Positions 1 through 10,903 of a stretch of 64,000 bases of DNA are shown piece after piece; within the stretch, counting starts at the first letter, position 1; every line of letters starts with the position of its first letter. The notes under the pieces are model-generated. The model did not search any database. It saw only the letters and a program-made list of their open reading frames with translations, and had not been told where the DNA came from. The position numbers and the translations under genes were made by a program. Origin of the DNA: Zygnema cylindricum. Lineage: Eukaryota > Streptophyta > Zygnematophyceae > Zygnematales > Zygnemataceae. The stretch is taken from the NCBI GenBank assembly GCA_037447655.1, contig JBBHKE010002260.1, positions 100,692-164,691 of the forward strand. Direction: 5' to 3'.

Positions 1-121
1 AAAAGAAAAAAGAAAAGGGGAGTATTTTGAAATTCACTTATGGGGGCATAAACTTTGTCATATATTCTACTTGGCTTTATCATTTACGTGGTAAATAAAA
101 TAAAACGTACGGTAAAAAGTA

Positions 122-148
122 TTTAGGTCCGAAAACCTCGGACCTAAA
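122..148. repeat. Perfect 27-nt hairpin
   Basis: An 11-bp perfect inverted repeat (TTTAGGTCCGA and its complement) encloses a 5-nt loop. A second hairpin of the same geometry lies at 548-574. No transposon ends or gene are recognised around it. Confidence 0.6.
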
Positions 149-376
149 ATAGGTGGAGCAAAGAAACAGTAGGCTCGTTTTAGATCTAAGGGTGAACGTA
201 AATTTTGTTGTTCGGGGTAGAGGTTGGACGTTGTGTGTGGGTCTACGATCGGGAAAATGACCGTGTGGAAGTATTTACCGTAGTGAGGGTAATCACTACA
301 GTTTAGATAATGAGGGGTTTAAATAGAATTTTAGTGCTCAGGAGTTATTCAAGGGACTCGTGATTTTAAGATAAAT

Positions 377-520
377 TTGGGGAGTAATAGATTTGACATC
401 ACTAATGGGAGTGATGCCATTTATGAAGGTGTGCCAGTAAAAGGGCTAGCATCTGGGTGTGTGTTGCAGGTTGGAGATGGGGCTTGTTGTTTTAAATGCA
501 AGTGGGAATCTAGATTTTGC
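377..520 (+). pseudogene. Copia RNase H fragment
   Basis: A short stretch translates to ITNGSDAIYEG, then GCVLQVGDGACC. It lines up with the RNase H start of the copia elements in this window (ITTWSDASYGN ... SGYVLYVGDRACCWSSK in element C). The catalytic Asp context WSDA has become GSDA, and the similarity fades after CCFKCKWES. No LTR or other pol domain is joined to it, so it is an isolated, badly decayed relic. The open frame continues to 748, but that part has no recognisable content. Confidence 0.55.
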
Positions 521-547
521 TCGGATGACAAAGAAACGAGGTGGATA

Positions 548-574
548 AAATCCAGGCTCCAAAAGCCTGGATTT
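548..574. repeat. Perfect 27-nt hairpin
   Basis: The 11-base arms AAATCCAGGCT and AGCCTGGATTT flank a 5-nt loop. It has the same geometry as the hairpin at 122-148 but an unrelated arm sequence. It lies just after the RNase H relic. Confidence 0.6.
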
Positions 575-2052
575 ATGAAAAATGGCATGCAAAATAAAAT
601 AAATGGTGCATTTACTATTTCGGTTCATCTTATATACTGTTTCAAATACGGGGGTATTCACTTAAAGTTTTATGAGGGGAAAAGAAAAAAGAAAAGGAAA
701 ATATATATATATATATACAATCATGTTTTGTTATTAAGAGTGAGGTGAAAGAGAAGTAGACAAGAAAATAATGTGAGTGTTAAAATGTGTGTATTTTATA
801 GGTTTGTATAACACTAATTTATTCATACGCAAAAGACAAAACAATGTTGCTCCAAATATTTTCAAGTACACACAATCTCACAAAATCTTATGCTGAGTCA
901 CTGAACGAAACTCCTCGAATTTCGTCAAACAATCCAGGACGTCCAAATTATACATATTGTAAAGAAAGCGATTCTGCGTCCCCACTAGTTGAAAAAAATC
1001 GGCGGCATTTGTCCGTCGTCCGTATTTATTATTCGACACCCTTGATGTCGTGCCACATGGTCCCAAAGTACACTTGACGAAATGACGTCAAACCATCTAA
1101 ATCTTTTCGTACCGCAATCACGAACTTCGTCAAAAATGTTGCCTGCCGAAAGTAGAATACACCTGTCAAATAAGACGAACCATACCGGCGGTGTCCGTTT
1201 TAATAAATGTCGCATGTCCCATTATGTTCCATTCGGGCGGCATACATACTCAATTATTAAGTACATTTCACAGCGAATCGCTTCGCGATCCGCTGTTCGT
1301 TTCTCCAACGCATTTTATAAATTACGTGCGTTGGTTCGCGTCACTCAATTTGATTCCATACGTCACAAAAACAATTTGTATCATTACTCCCCCAATCCGC
1401 AAATCCATTCAAACCTCCACAGTAAATTTAGTCAATATATGCGCATTAAAATCACGCCAAGTACGCACGAAACGTCGCGTAAACATGAAATTTCTCGTAC
1501 GCACGAAACTTACTTTTCAAAAACAACAATTTGTACAGTACAGTGTTACATAAAATATCCCTGTTTTGTACATTGACGTGTTTTGTTTAGTTAAGGACTC
1601 AGTTCAGATACATTTTGTATGACATACCTTGACATATTTAGGTATCATCTTTAGCTCTTGCATATATTATGGATGCATGGTTGATATCCCTCTTTACCTT
1701 GGATAGGATATTGAGTGGCTGCTAGCATTCAGATTAGTAGATCTTTTAGGTATAAGAGTAAGACTTCACCATTTCAGAAGTTATGAACTTGATATATCAA
1801 ATTATGCTTTAGCATTTTGATATCTTTGACTGAGAGTTTATCTTAGATTTGTTTACAGATTTCTATGTTAATTTGCATTTGTGTTCCTCTTTGTATTACC
1901 TGCATTGTGTCAGATTTAAAGGCCAGTTGGTTGTCTAATTTGTCTTTGGCTATGTTCCAAAGTTGTATGTTTTTATCCGTGAGAGCGTCTTGCTTGTCTT
2001 AATTATATGATGACTACTCCTCCCTCATCTTCATCTTCAATGGGTGAAGTAT
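575..2052. other. No gene recognised
   Basis: Open frames of up to 164 codons (1082-1576, plus strand) show no known motif, and overlapping frames on both strands are equally open, so they are not called. A short (TA)n run lies at 699-717. The rest is AT-rich, with no transposon termini seen. Confidence 0.5.
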
Positions 2053-2227
2053 CTACAGAACCACATGGATGTCCTTAATAGCCACGAGAGAAAGCTTGAT
2101 CTTCTTTGCCGCTCTCTCGTTGATGAAATTCCTCGACGCACCGGAGTCAACCATAAAGCTGGCTACGCTGTCCCCAATTTTGCCTTTGAAAACCATTGCG
2201 TCACTGCCTTCCACAGCTAACCTCTTT
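2053..2227 (-). pseudogene. Gypsy aspartic protease fragment
   Basis: Read on the minus strand this encodes an LTR-retrotransposon aspartic protease core: FMVDSGASRNFINE, then KKIKLSLV. The DSGA triad is intact. It closely resembles the protease of gypsy element G at 27956-28219 (FMVDSTASGNFINE ... KKLKLPLV), so it belongs to that gypsy family and not to the adjoining copia element. At 2227/2228 the frame runs straight into the Gag leader encoded by the copia A LTR, producing a chimeric 77-codon reading frame. Only about 58 codons of gypsy origin are present; no zinc knuckle or RT follows. Confidence 0.7.
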
Positions 2228-3124
2228 TGTTCCACGATCATTGGAGCAGGTAGAGCAGATGCAAAAGTAGTAGAAGTAGACATCATTCACTCACTGAAGC
2301 TTACCAAGAATCCTACCCAACAGCTGTTTTCTACAACTCACCAAATTTGACACAAAGGTCCAAACTGCTTCAAACTATACCATAATATAGAATATCACAA
2401 AGTCTGACAACTTCCAAAGTTTCATCTCAATTGATCTAACGTACCCCAGGATATGTAACTCAGAAGTTTCCCAAAAACAGTTTGCAAACTACATAGTCTA
2501 GAAGTCTAGATACATCTAATGTTCTAAATCCTAAGTCTTATAGTCGTAGTAAGTTTCTACTCCTAGTTTTCCTATTACATAATGTTGTACTTTTGATACA
2601 AACCTCCTTGAGAGATACATCCAAAATCCAAACAGCCACTAAGATCAAGTACTCCTAATCATGCTAAAGCTAATTCTACCACTGTACAATCATTATTACT
2701 GAGAGGTCAATAGAATTACTTGCCGCCGGCTTAATTACTATTGTCCAGATGAGTTCATCCAGATCTTGCAAAAACACCTACCAGTAAATCAATATGAATC
2801 TTGTCCATTGACTTGATTCAGATCAACCGCAGCTGCGTTGTCTCGTTCCGAATCATATTCAACGTCACCGCAGCTTTGTCGCAGCTGCGTCGTCCCATAC
2901 TGAATAACCGCAGCTGCTTTGTCCCATATGCGTTGAAGCTCTTTTGTCCCATGTGCGTCGCAGCTGCTTTGTCTCGTTCCATGTGTGACAGGCATATGTG
3001 GATGTCGATGCCATTCCGAAATACCTGTTATGTACTTAAGTGACGACGCATGTCCTTTACGCTATATTTTACTATCTTTTTGTCGTCACACTAATTTAGT
3101 GAGACTTAAAGCTTTCCAAAATCA
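2228..3124 (-). repeat. Element A 3' LTR
   Basis: A repeat of 897 bp starting TGTTCCACG and ending AAAATCA on the plus strand. It matches 6556-7093 on both sides of a gap of roughly 350 bp, which the other copy has lost. The inner boundary is preceded on the minus strand by a purine run (AGGGGTGTG) fitting a polypurine tract. It contains CAGCTGCG-rich repeats at about 2820-2960 and encodes the MSTSTT Gag leader at one end. Confidence 0.75.
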
Positions 3125-3302
3125 ACACACCCCTAAATCTTTAGACTCAGTGTATTAGCGCAACTGCGATGTCAAGAAGCGCAGCTGCGTTGGTGTACTA
3201 GCGCTGTATGGCAACATAGCAACGCACCAAATTTACCTAGTTCCACTACATCCCAATGTAGGACTTAGCGCAGTATGGCAGCATAGCAACGGAGCAACTC
3301 AG

Positions 3303-3863
3303 CTAGCCACTTAGTCCCACTGCATCCCTACAATGCTTTAGCTTAGGAGAAGGAATAGCTTTAGTGAGCATATCAGCAATCATTTTTGCATTTGGCAGAT
3401 AGCATAATTTAATTACCCGGGAAAACACTTTTTCTCTTACAAAGTGTAATCTTACATCCATGTGCTTACTCTTAAAGTGGTGACTCGGGTTAGAGGCAAT
3501 GGCAATGGCACCCTGGTTATCACACCAGATCACCGGTGGACCAACTTGCATGTATCTCAATTCTTGCAACATGGATTTCACCCATAAGAGTTCTTTGAGG
3601 GCCGAGCTTGCTGCCATGTATTCTGACTCCATAGTCGATTGTGCCGTAACCTTTTGAAGTTTGCTGCTCCAGCCGCAAGTCCCGTTCCCAATTTGCAGAA
3701 CAAATCTCGTGGTGGATTTCCGGCTTGGCATGTCGCCATAGCTTGCATCACTCCATGTCTTCACTTCTCCTCCGCCTAGTGTGAGTTTGAGGTCTTTGGT
3801 TCCTTGAATACCCATTTGGTGCCGATCGCTTTTCGGTGTGGAGGAAGATCCACAAGCTCCCAT
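3303..3863 (-). pseudogene. Element A RNase H
   Basis: This 186-codon frame holds most of a copia RNase H domain: WSDASYGD near residue 38, TMESEYMAAS, WCDNQGAIAIAS and ADMLTK near the C-terminus. Catalytic Asp and Glu positions are present. The upstream part of the frame (MGACGSSSTPKSDRH) is not RNase H and marks where RT has been deleted, since the integrase-RT linker lies directly before it. It cannot make a functional polyprotein here. Confidence 0.8.
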
Positions 3864-3885
3864 GTCTGTGCTTCCATGATCGACT

Positions 3886-4346
3886 TCATTTCGTCGTTAG
3901 ATGCCTCGATCCACTGATGTTGTTCTGGTGATTGAGGCCGCAGTAGGCAAAGTGGGAGTTTGCTTGCAACCGGCTATTGGATCGTCTTCCCTCCGAAAAT
4001 CCTGAGGCTGAAATCGTCGGATCCCTCGCATATCTCTTTTGTCTCTGTGTAGAATCCGTAGGATTCGAATTCTGGTCACCGGGCTGAAACTGAACTTGTT
4101 GAGGAACTTGGTTAGATTCAGACACCGGTGTCACCACCGGAGGCCTGTGCATCTGTGTGACAATCTCTTGTTTGCAGTCTAAAATGCATTTGTGTGACAA
4201 TCTCTTGATTGCAGTCTAAAATGACATACTCCTGTACTTTTTGTTGCTTTTGTTGCGCTGTCATTTTAAATAAATCTATCGAGTCAAGCTCATCTTTTAC
4301 AATTATATTCCTTGCTCTCATCTTTTACAATTATATTCCTTGCTAC
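3886..4346 (-). pseudogene. Element A linker with tandem duplications
   Basis: This is the proline- and glutamine-rich linker that separates integrase from RT in copia elements (PPVVTPVSESNQVPQQVQ). Two short tandem duplications have disrupted it. About 28 bp encoding the NIIVKDE segment is repeated around 4290-4346. About 40 bp with the core GTGACAATCTCTTG is repeated around 4160-4222. Each inserts sequence out of frame. No RT motif follows. Confidence 0.7.
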
Positions 4347-5095
4347 AATTATTTTTTGTTTCTCAAATACAAAGACTCTATACCCTTTGGAGTGATCATC
4401 ATACCCCAACAAAATACCCAGTAATCCTTTCGGTTCCATTTTCCATCTGTCTTTAGATGTACTTAAAATAAAGTATTTGCAACCAAAGACTTTGAAGTGA
4501 CTAACATCGGGTTTTCTACCAGTCCAGACCTCGTAAGGAGTAGCCTCTACCGATCTTGACCCTATTCTATTCTTTATATAAACAGCACAATTCAATGCTT
4601 CAGCCCAGAATTTCGGATCCACGTCCTTATCTGCAAGCATGGACCTAGAGCTCCCTGTAATAGTTCTATTTAGTCTCTATGAAACCCCATTTTGTTCCGG
4701 TGAATATAAAACGTTCAATTGATGACTAATACCTTCCTTAAGTAATGAGTTTTCAAACTCTTTTGACGTATATTCGCCGCCGTTGTCCGATCTGAGTTCC
4801 AGAATTGGCAAATCATGTAGTTTCTCCACCCATGCTTTGTAGTGTTAGAAGTGGGTGAAGACTTCACTTTTGTCCTTCATGAAGTAGACTTTAGTAAACC
4901 TCGAAAAATCATCTGTAAACGTAACCATATATTTCATCCCCCCGGCAGATGGTACCTTTGCAGGGCCGAAAACATCACAATGAATTAGTTGCAAAAGTTT
5001 AGTGGACCGGTGTTCAGATTCCTGAGGAAACGGTAATCTGTGTATTTTTCCTACTGCACATCCATCACACGTTTTAGCTAACTGATCTGAAAGAG
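4347..5095 (-). pseudogene. Element A integrase core
   Basis: The minus strand encodes a copia DDE integrase broken by stops. Recognisable pieces are the zinc-binding end CDGCAVGKIHRLPFP, then TFTDDFSRF, the second catalytic Asp in LRSDNGGEYTS, and SPEQNGVS followed by a stop and RLNRT. The conserved Glu lies in or next to that damaged motif. The C-terminal part FWAEALNCAVYIKNR ... GRKPDVSHFKVFGCKYF is intact to 4347. It matches the order and spacing of the integrase in element C. Confidence 0.8.
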
Positions 5096-5640
5096 TGACT
5101 CCTCATTTACCAGCATGTACCATTTTTTTCAAACTGTCATAGTTCACATGGCCTAACCTCTTATGCCACAGCTCATCTGAAGATAATGCACCGAAATACA
5201 AAACATCATTTTCTTTATTATCGGGCATATCCATTCGATACATTTTGCTGGGATCTCTAGTGCCTGTGACCGCAATCTTTCCATTCTTGCTAACAACCTG
5301 CCGACCATTTTTCAAATTGACCTCAAACCCTTTACTTTCTACCAAAGAAGTTAAAAACATTTTTTTCTTGAAATCCGAGACAAAGAGAACATTGTGAAGA
5401 GTTCTCTCAACTGCTTTTCCTTCTATATCAACTAGCAAGGAAACATCACCTACAGCACGTATCTGTACACTCATACCACACACTCATACTCATACCACAC
5501 ACTCATACCACAGGCATAGTTGATATTTTTCTTGGGTGTGGATTTCAAATTTTTGAAAAGTGCCTTGTTCCAGCACATGTGTGCTGACGCTCTTGTATCC
5601 ATTATCCATCCAATGTCTTTTGCACCCTCTATTGCTGCCG
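5096..5640 (-). pseudogene. Element A protease and pre-integrase
   Basis: The protease active site reads GWIMDTRASAHMC, with Arg in place of the catalytic-loop Gly of DTGA, so the enzyme should be dead. It continues through VQIRAVGDVSLLVDIEG and TLHNVLFVSDFKKKM to the pre-integrase motif ELWHKRLGHVNYDSL, and a stop follows HAGK at about 5106. A short tandem run of CATACCACACACT around 5470-5510 interrupts the reading frame between the active site and the rest. Confidence 0.75.
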
Positions 5641-5799
5641 CTATAGCGAATAAGTCCTCGTCGTTCTCGTCAGAGAGTGTCAGAGATTCGTCCTGGTAAG
5701 ATGAAGATGCCGAGAATAGTGCATTTCCTCGAGATGTAGATCATGTGAAGCCTTGATTATACCGGCTTTGTTGCCATCCAGGCCTGTACAATCTTGTTT

Positions 5800-6611
5800 C
5801 GTTAGCTCTCTTAAGCTTAGGACAGAACTTATATCCATGACCTTTTTTATTACAATAAAAACAAGCATTCAAAGATTGTCTATTCCCTCCCTGATTAAAC
5901 TGTTTCAACTGATTCTAGTTCTGATTAAATTGATTTTTTTGCTGATTAAACTAAGCTTTTTTGTTAAAGTTTGTGTTAAAGGCCTCTACCTGCCTTTCTA
6001 CACTGAGAATTTGAGAATCAGCTTCCTCCTCTAATATCAAATTAATAGCTAACTGTAAAGTCCAGCTAGTTTTATCTTTTTGTTTAAGCCCACCAGACTT
6101 TTCATAGTATTAGGAAGACCTCTCATTAATGATGCAGCCTGCTGAAACTGAGGAAACGATCCACCTGTATAAGCATGAGAGTTTATAGAATTCGAAACTT
6201 GTTACCATTTTCAACCATTGTGCCACCCGTGTATTTGTAGACCCAAATTTGTCCAACCAAAAATAGTTTTTCTTGAACATTAGCCTTTTCATAATCATCT
6301 TTAAGAGACTTCTAGATATCGATTGCCTTTTTCATTTTTATCCGAGACATAGCCAATTCTTCTGAGATATAGAATTTCAAAATAGATTGAGCTTGCGAAT
6401 TTTTCTTTGACCAAGATGCATTCGTTTCTGCCAAAGAACCATCCAAAATATCTAAAAGACTAACATTTTCGAAGTGTGTTTCCACCATATCCGCCCAATA
6501 AACATATTTTTCCCCCGAGAAGATAGGAATTCTTGATGAGAGGCCCATATCCAGTTGTTCCACGACCACTGGAGCAAGTGGAGCAGCAGCAATTGTAGTA
6601 GAAGTAGACAT
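5800..6611 (-). pseudogene. Element A Gag
   Basis: Gag starts at an ATG (6611) that lies 56 nt inside the 5' LTR: MSTSTTIAAAPLAPVVVEQ, then MGLSSRIPIFSGEKYVYWAD, the typical start of a copia Gag. The frame is open to 6312 and then broken. A CCHC zinc knuckle is preserved in another frame near 5835 (CFYCNKKGHGYKFC, spacing C-x2-C-x4-H-x4-C). The codons after the LTR boundary contain TATGGGCC, a weak version of the internal initiator-tRNA primer site seen in elements C, D and I. Confidence 0.7.
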
Positions 6612-7093
6612 AATTCACTCAAAGAAGCTTACCAAAAATCCTACCCAACAGTTGTTTTCTACAGCATTCTGCCACTGTACAATCAGTATTACTAAAAGGT
6701 CAATACAATTACTTGCCGTTGGCTTAATTACTATTGTATAGATGAGTTCATCCAGATGTTGCGAAAACACCTGCTAGTAAATCACTATGAATCTCGTCCA
6801 TTTACTTGATTCAAATCACCCGCAGTTGCGTTGTCTCGTTCCGAATCATATTAAACCTCACCGCAGCTTCGTCGCAGCTGCGTCGTCGCGTAAAGAATAA
6901 CCGCAAAAACTTTGTCCCATCTGCGTCGCAGCTGGTTTTGTCTCGTTGAATGTGTGACAGACATATGTGGATGTTGGTGCCATTTCGAAATACCTGTTCT
7001 GCACTTAAGTGACCACGCGTGTCCTTTACGCTATATTTTAGTGTTTTTTTGCTCTCACACTAATTTACTAAGACTAAAAGCTTTCAAAAATCA
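6556..7093 (-). repeat. Element A 5' LTR
   Basis: The 538-bp copy of the element A LTR starts TGTTCCACG and ends AAAATCA on the plus strand. It lacks a stretch of about 350 bp present in the 3' copy (deletion point just after TTGTTTTCTACA, about 6663). Its inner end encodes the Gag leader. Confidence 0.75.
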
Positions 7094-8657
7094 GCAGTAA
7101 CACAACTTTGTGTTTGCGCTAATAACAATATTGGTGAGAAACATTTCATATTTTTAGCGCTCACAAAAATAGTTAAAATAAACTTAGAAACATGATTGTA
7201 ACTCAAATTTTGTGTGTTGCGCTAACAATCATTTATTGTAACTAATTATGTTTTTTATTACGCTAACAAAAACATTAAAAAAAAACCTTAAACTATGTTT
7301 GCAACACAAATTTGTTTTTGCGTTAACAACAAAAATATTAACAAACAAAGTTCATTATTAAAGCACACAAAAAGAGTTAAGAAAAACTCAAAACCAGGTT
7401 TCTATCACAAATTTGAGTTTGCGCAAACAAAGATATTTGTAACAAACAACGTTTATTGTTCGCGTTCACAAAAAGATGTAAAATAAACTCTGAACCATGT
7501 TTGTAACACAACATTGTGTTTGTGTTAACAACAATATTGGTAACAAACACTTTATATCATTAGCACTCACAAAAATAGATCAAATAAACTCTCAACCATG
7601 TTCATAACTCAAATTTGTGTTTGCGCTAACAAAATTTATTGTAACTAACAACAATTATTATTACGCTAACAAAAACAATAAAAAAAACCCTCAACTATAT
7701 TTGCAACACAAATTTGTGTTTGCGTGAACAACAAAATTATTAACGAACAAAGTTTACTATTAACGCACACAAAGAGAGTTAAGAAAAACTCAAAACCATG
7801 TTTCTATCACAAATTTGAGTTTGCGCTAACAAAGATATTTGTAAGAAACAACGTTTATTGTTCGCGTTCAAAAAAAGATGTAAAATAAACTCCGAACCGT
7901 GTTTATCACACAACTTTGTGTTTGCGCTAACAACAATATTGGTAACAAACACATTATATCGTTAGCGGTCACAAAAATAATTCAAATAAACTCTCAACCA
8001 TGTTTATAACTCAAATTTGTGTTTGCACTAACAATAATTTATTGTAACAAACAACAATTATTATTATGCTCAAAAAAAGAATAAAAAAAACCCCTCAACT
8101 ATGTTTGCAACAAAAAGTTGTGTTTGCGTTAACATCAAAAATATTAACGAACAAAGTTCATTGTTAAAGCACACAAAAAGAGTTAAGAAAAACTCAAAAC
8201 CATGTTTCTATCACAAATTTGAGTTTGCGCAAACAAAGATATTTGTAACAAACAACGTTTATTGTTCGCGTTAAAAAAAAAAAAAAAAAAAAACTCCGAA
8301 CCATGTTTGTAACACAACTTTGTGTTTGCACTAACAAAAATATTGGTAACAAACACTTTATATCATTAGCACTCACAAAAATAGTTCAAATAAACTCTCA
8401 ACCATGTTCGTAACTTAAATTTGTGTTTGCGCTAACAATTTTTTTTGTAACAAACAACAATTATTATTACGTTAACAAAAACAATATAAAAAACCCTCAA
8501 CTATGTTTGCAACATAAATTTGTGTTCGGGTGAACAACAAAATTATTAACGAACAAAGTTTACTATTAACGCACACAAAGAGAGTTAAGAAAAACTCAAA
8601 ACTATGTTTCTTTCACAAATTTGAGTTTGCGCTAACAAAGATATTTGTAACTAACAA
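7094..8657. repeat. Satellite, about 400-bp higher-order units
   Basis: Four successive units of about 403 bp are marked by the recurring block AACTCCGAACCATGTTTGTA at about 7486, 7888 and 8292, with a first partial unit from 7094. Each unit is made of about four diverged submonomers of about 100 bp, each carrying a TTTGTGTTTGCGCTAACAA-type core and a run such as AAATAAACTCTCAACCATG. Sequence is AT-rich with regularly spaced GCGCTAAC. No coding capacity. A poly-A run lies at 8274-8291. It ends abruptly at an LTR fragment. Confidence 0.85.
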
Positions 8658-9150
8658 CTCTAATTCTGTCTCCCCTATTAAACTACAAAATTAAGGAAGC
8701 CTCTTGGTAGTATTTCTCTAACCCCCTTTCAACTAGGACAATCGCTATTGAAGCAAACAAACAGACAATCTGACTGCACCCTTATGCTTTCTGGACTCCC
8801 CTGAGTCCAAAGCAAAAATAATTACTGTAAATGCCCTACCATGCGATTAATAATGAAGTGGGAAAGATGCTCATATTTATACAAGCTTATTTGGAGAGAG
8901 GTGGCTACCTCTTCAATCCTCTAAGTCCTAAACCCCTCTCACAACCCCTATCTACTGATGTATGAACCAATCAAAAGACTGTACAGTACAGAGAAGTACC
9001 ATGGCTGATGTCCTTTCTGTACGGCCTATGTACGACAAGGCCATGGAGTGGACGTATGTCTCTTTGGACTTGTCCTCATGCTCTCCGGGATTCCCGCTTT
9101 CCAATTTTATCTTGCCACGTGGCGCCAGGTCATGTCACATCCAAAAACCA
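8658..9150 (-). repeat. Inverted D-type LTR fragment
   Basis: This stretch is the reverse complement of the right half of the element D LTR (compare 23180-23712). The shared blocks include TCTGGACTCCC near 8790, TATCTACTGATGTA near 8950, GTACGGCC near 9020 and TTGCCACGTGGC near 9105. It is fused at about 9150 to a copia pol remnant that reads in the opposite direction, so the junction is a rearrangement and not a normal LTR-internal boundary. Confidence 0.65.
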
Positions 9151-10868
9151 CCAAAGCGGATAGGCCGAAAACAAGATTTTTCACACTTAAAGGTTTTCGG
9201 TAGTCAAGTGTTCAGTTTAGACACAAATTAGTCAAACTGGAAGTTAGACCCAAAATGAAAACCACGATACCTACCAGGATATAATGAAGATGTAAAAGTA
9301 TATATAGTCTACGATCTCAAAAGAGAGGATATTATCCTAGTGAAGCATCTAGTGGTTATGGATGAAGAAAAATCTATAGATCCCTTTAAGCATACAAAGA
9401 CAGTCACAATCAGATTTGAGTCAGAAAATTCTGATGACTTTGAGCTTCCTAACTATCTAGGATTTCAAGAAGATGATGATCTTAGAGGCACAGATCAGAT
9501 CGAGAAGGACCTTAATGTGAAACCCCTAGTTTTAACTACAACCAAAGCAAAAGACGTGGTGGAAATCGACTTGGAATCAAGGGATAGGGGAGAAGTACAA
9601 AGTGTTCAGAAGAATTTAAGAGGGCCATCTATTCCGACAACCGAGTTTGAGGGAGGAAGAAGAAGTAGCAAAAGACTGCAAGAGAGGCAATTTAACAATA
9701 AGGTAACCAAACTGTCTCACCCCGATGAACCTCAAACTTATAATGAAGCAATGACTTGTCCTAAGAGAAACCAGTGGAAGACAACCATTAATGAGGAGAT
9801 GGCCTCAATTATGTCGGCCAATACATGGGAATTGATGGATTATCCTCCTGATAGAAATCCAATTGCGTGTAAGTGAGTATTTAAGTTGAAACTTAACCCG
9901 GATAACACCATTGAGCGCTACAAGTATCGGTGAGTGGCGAAGGGATTTACCCAGAAAGAGGGAATTGACTACGAGGAGACTTTTGCTCCGGTCGTCAGGT
10001 TTCCTTCAGTTCGGATACTTCTCACTATTGCGGCAGCAAAAGACATGGAAGTGCATCAGATGGACATCAAGACGGCCTTTCTACATGGAGAGTTGGAAGA
10101 GGATATTTTTATACGACAGCTCTAAAGATTTGTGGAGCAAGGGGAGGAGAGCAAGGTATGCCGATTGATCAAATCTTTGTATGGGCTGAAACAAGCGCCC
10201 CGGCAATGGAACAAGAAGCTCAATGAGTTTCTTACAGGTTTGGGATATATTCGGATCAGCTCAGATCACTCAATTTATTTCTTTGTGTTTGAGGAAGGAA
10301 TTATTTTTATTGCAATTTATGTTGATGATTTGCTTGTTTTAAGTAAATCTATGGATAAAATAAAATAAGTTGAAAAATGATCTAAAAGGAAGATTTGAGA
10401 TGAAGGAAAGGGGAGAAGCAAGGTATATTTTGGGAATTCAGGTAGAGAGAGACAGAGATAGAAAAATAATATGATTAACTCAAAAGGAGGCCATTTGAAA
10501 TATGTTTGAATAATTCCAAATGGACAAGGCTAATAGTTGTACCACTCCTATGGAATTAAAGAAGGGAAGTGAGCGGAGTGTGGAAGAGGGAGTTATAATC
10601 TTAGATGATGAGGTAGACTCTGCAGAGAAAATATTTATGCAGACCATCCCTTATAGACAAGTAGTGGGCAGCCTAATATATTTCATGAATTGTAACCGTC
10701 CGGACATAGCCGCAGCTGTAGGAGTACTAACTTGGAGTCTGAATGCTCCCACTAAGAAAGATTAGGAGGCTGCTAAGAGAGTCCTTAGATATCTCATAGA
10801 GACTAGGGATCTATGGTTGCATTTGGGTGAGAACAATACTGACATCACCATTTGGAGTGATGCGCTGC
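9151..10868 (+). pseudogene. Copia element B pol remnant
   Basis: A plus-strand copia pol of the same family as element C, beginning within the integrase C-terminus (FSHLKVFGSQVFSLDTN). It continues through LVVMDEEKSIDPFKHTKTV, the RT start [19 protein letters not shown] (about 9934), [32 protein letters not shown] and the polymerase site YVDDLLVLSK (about 10320), to the first residues of RNase H (WSDA, 10855). At least seven in-frame stops or shifts interrupt it. Two stops fall at the same codons as in element C (after NPIACK, and before VAKGFTQ). Gag, protease, most of integrase and nearly all of RNase H are gone. Confidence 0.8.
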
Positions 10869-10903
10869 CTACTCTGTGGACCTATGGAGGTATCATAGTT
10901 GCA
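10866..10903 (+). repeat. Element B 3' LTR stump
   Basis: The last bases before the satellite (GCTGCCTACTCTGTGG ... CATAGTTGCA) match the terminal end of the element C LTR read in the plus direction. They mark the 3' end of element B, with all but about 38 bp of its LTR deleted. Confidence 0.65.

Larger units (their letters stand above)
2228..7093 (-). mobile_element. Ty1/copia element A, RT-deleted
   Basis: A minus-strand copia retrotransposon bounded by related LTRs at 6556-7093 (5') and 2228-3124 (3'). In transcription order it carries Gag, zinc knuckle, mutated protease, pre-integrase, integrase core, linker and RNase H. The reverse transcriptase between linker and RNase H is missing. 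Several frameshifts and stops break the coding region. The flanking 5-mers (TCTTT at left, GCAGT at right) do not match, so the copy is not a simple insertion; recombination between copies or later rearrangement is likely. It is non-autonomous. Confidence 0.8.

Noticed and set aside
1082-1576. 164-codon open frame
   Set aside because: No motif recognised and overlapping frames on both strands are equally open; composition gives no coding signal.
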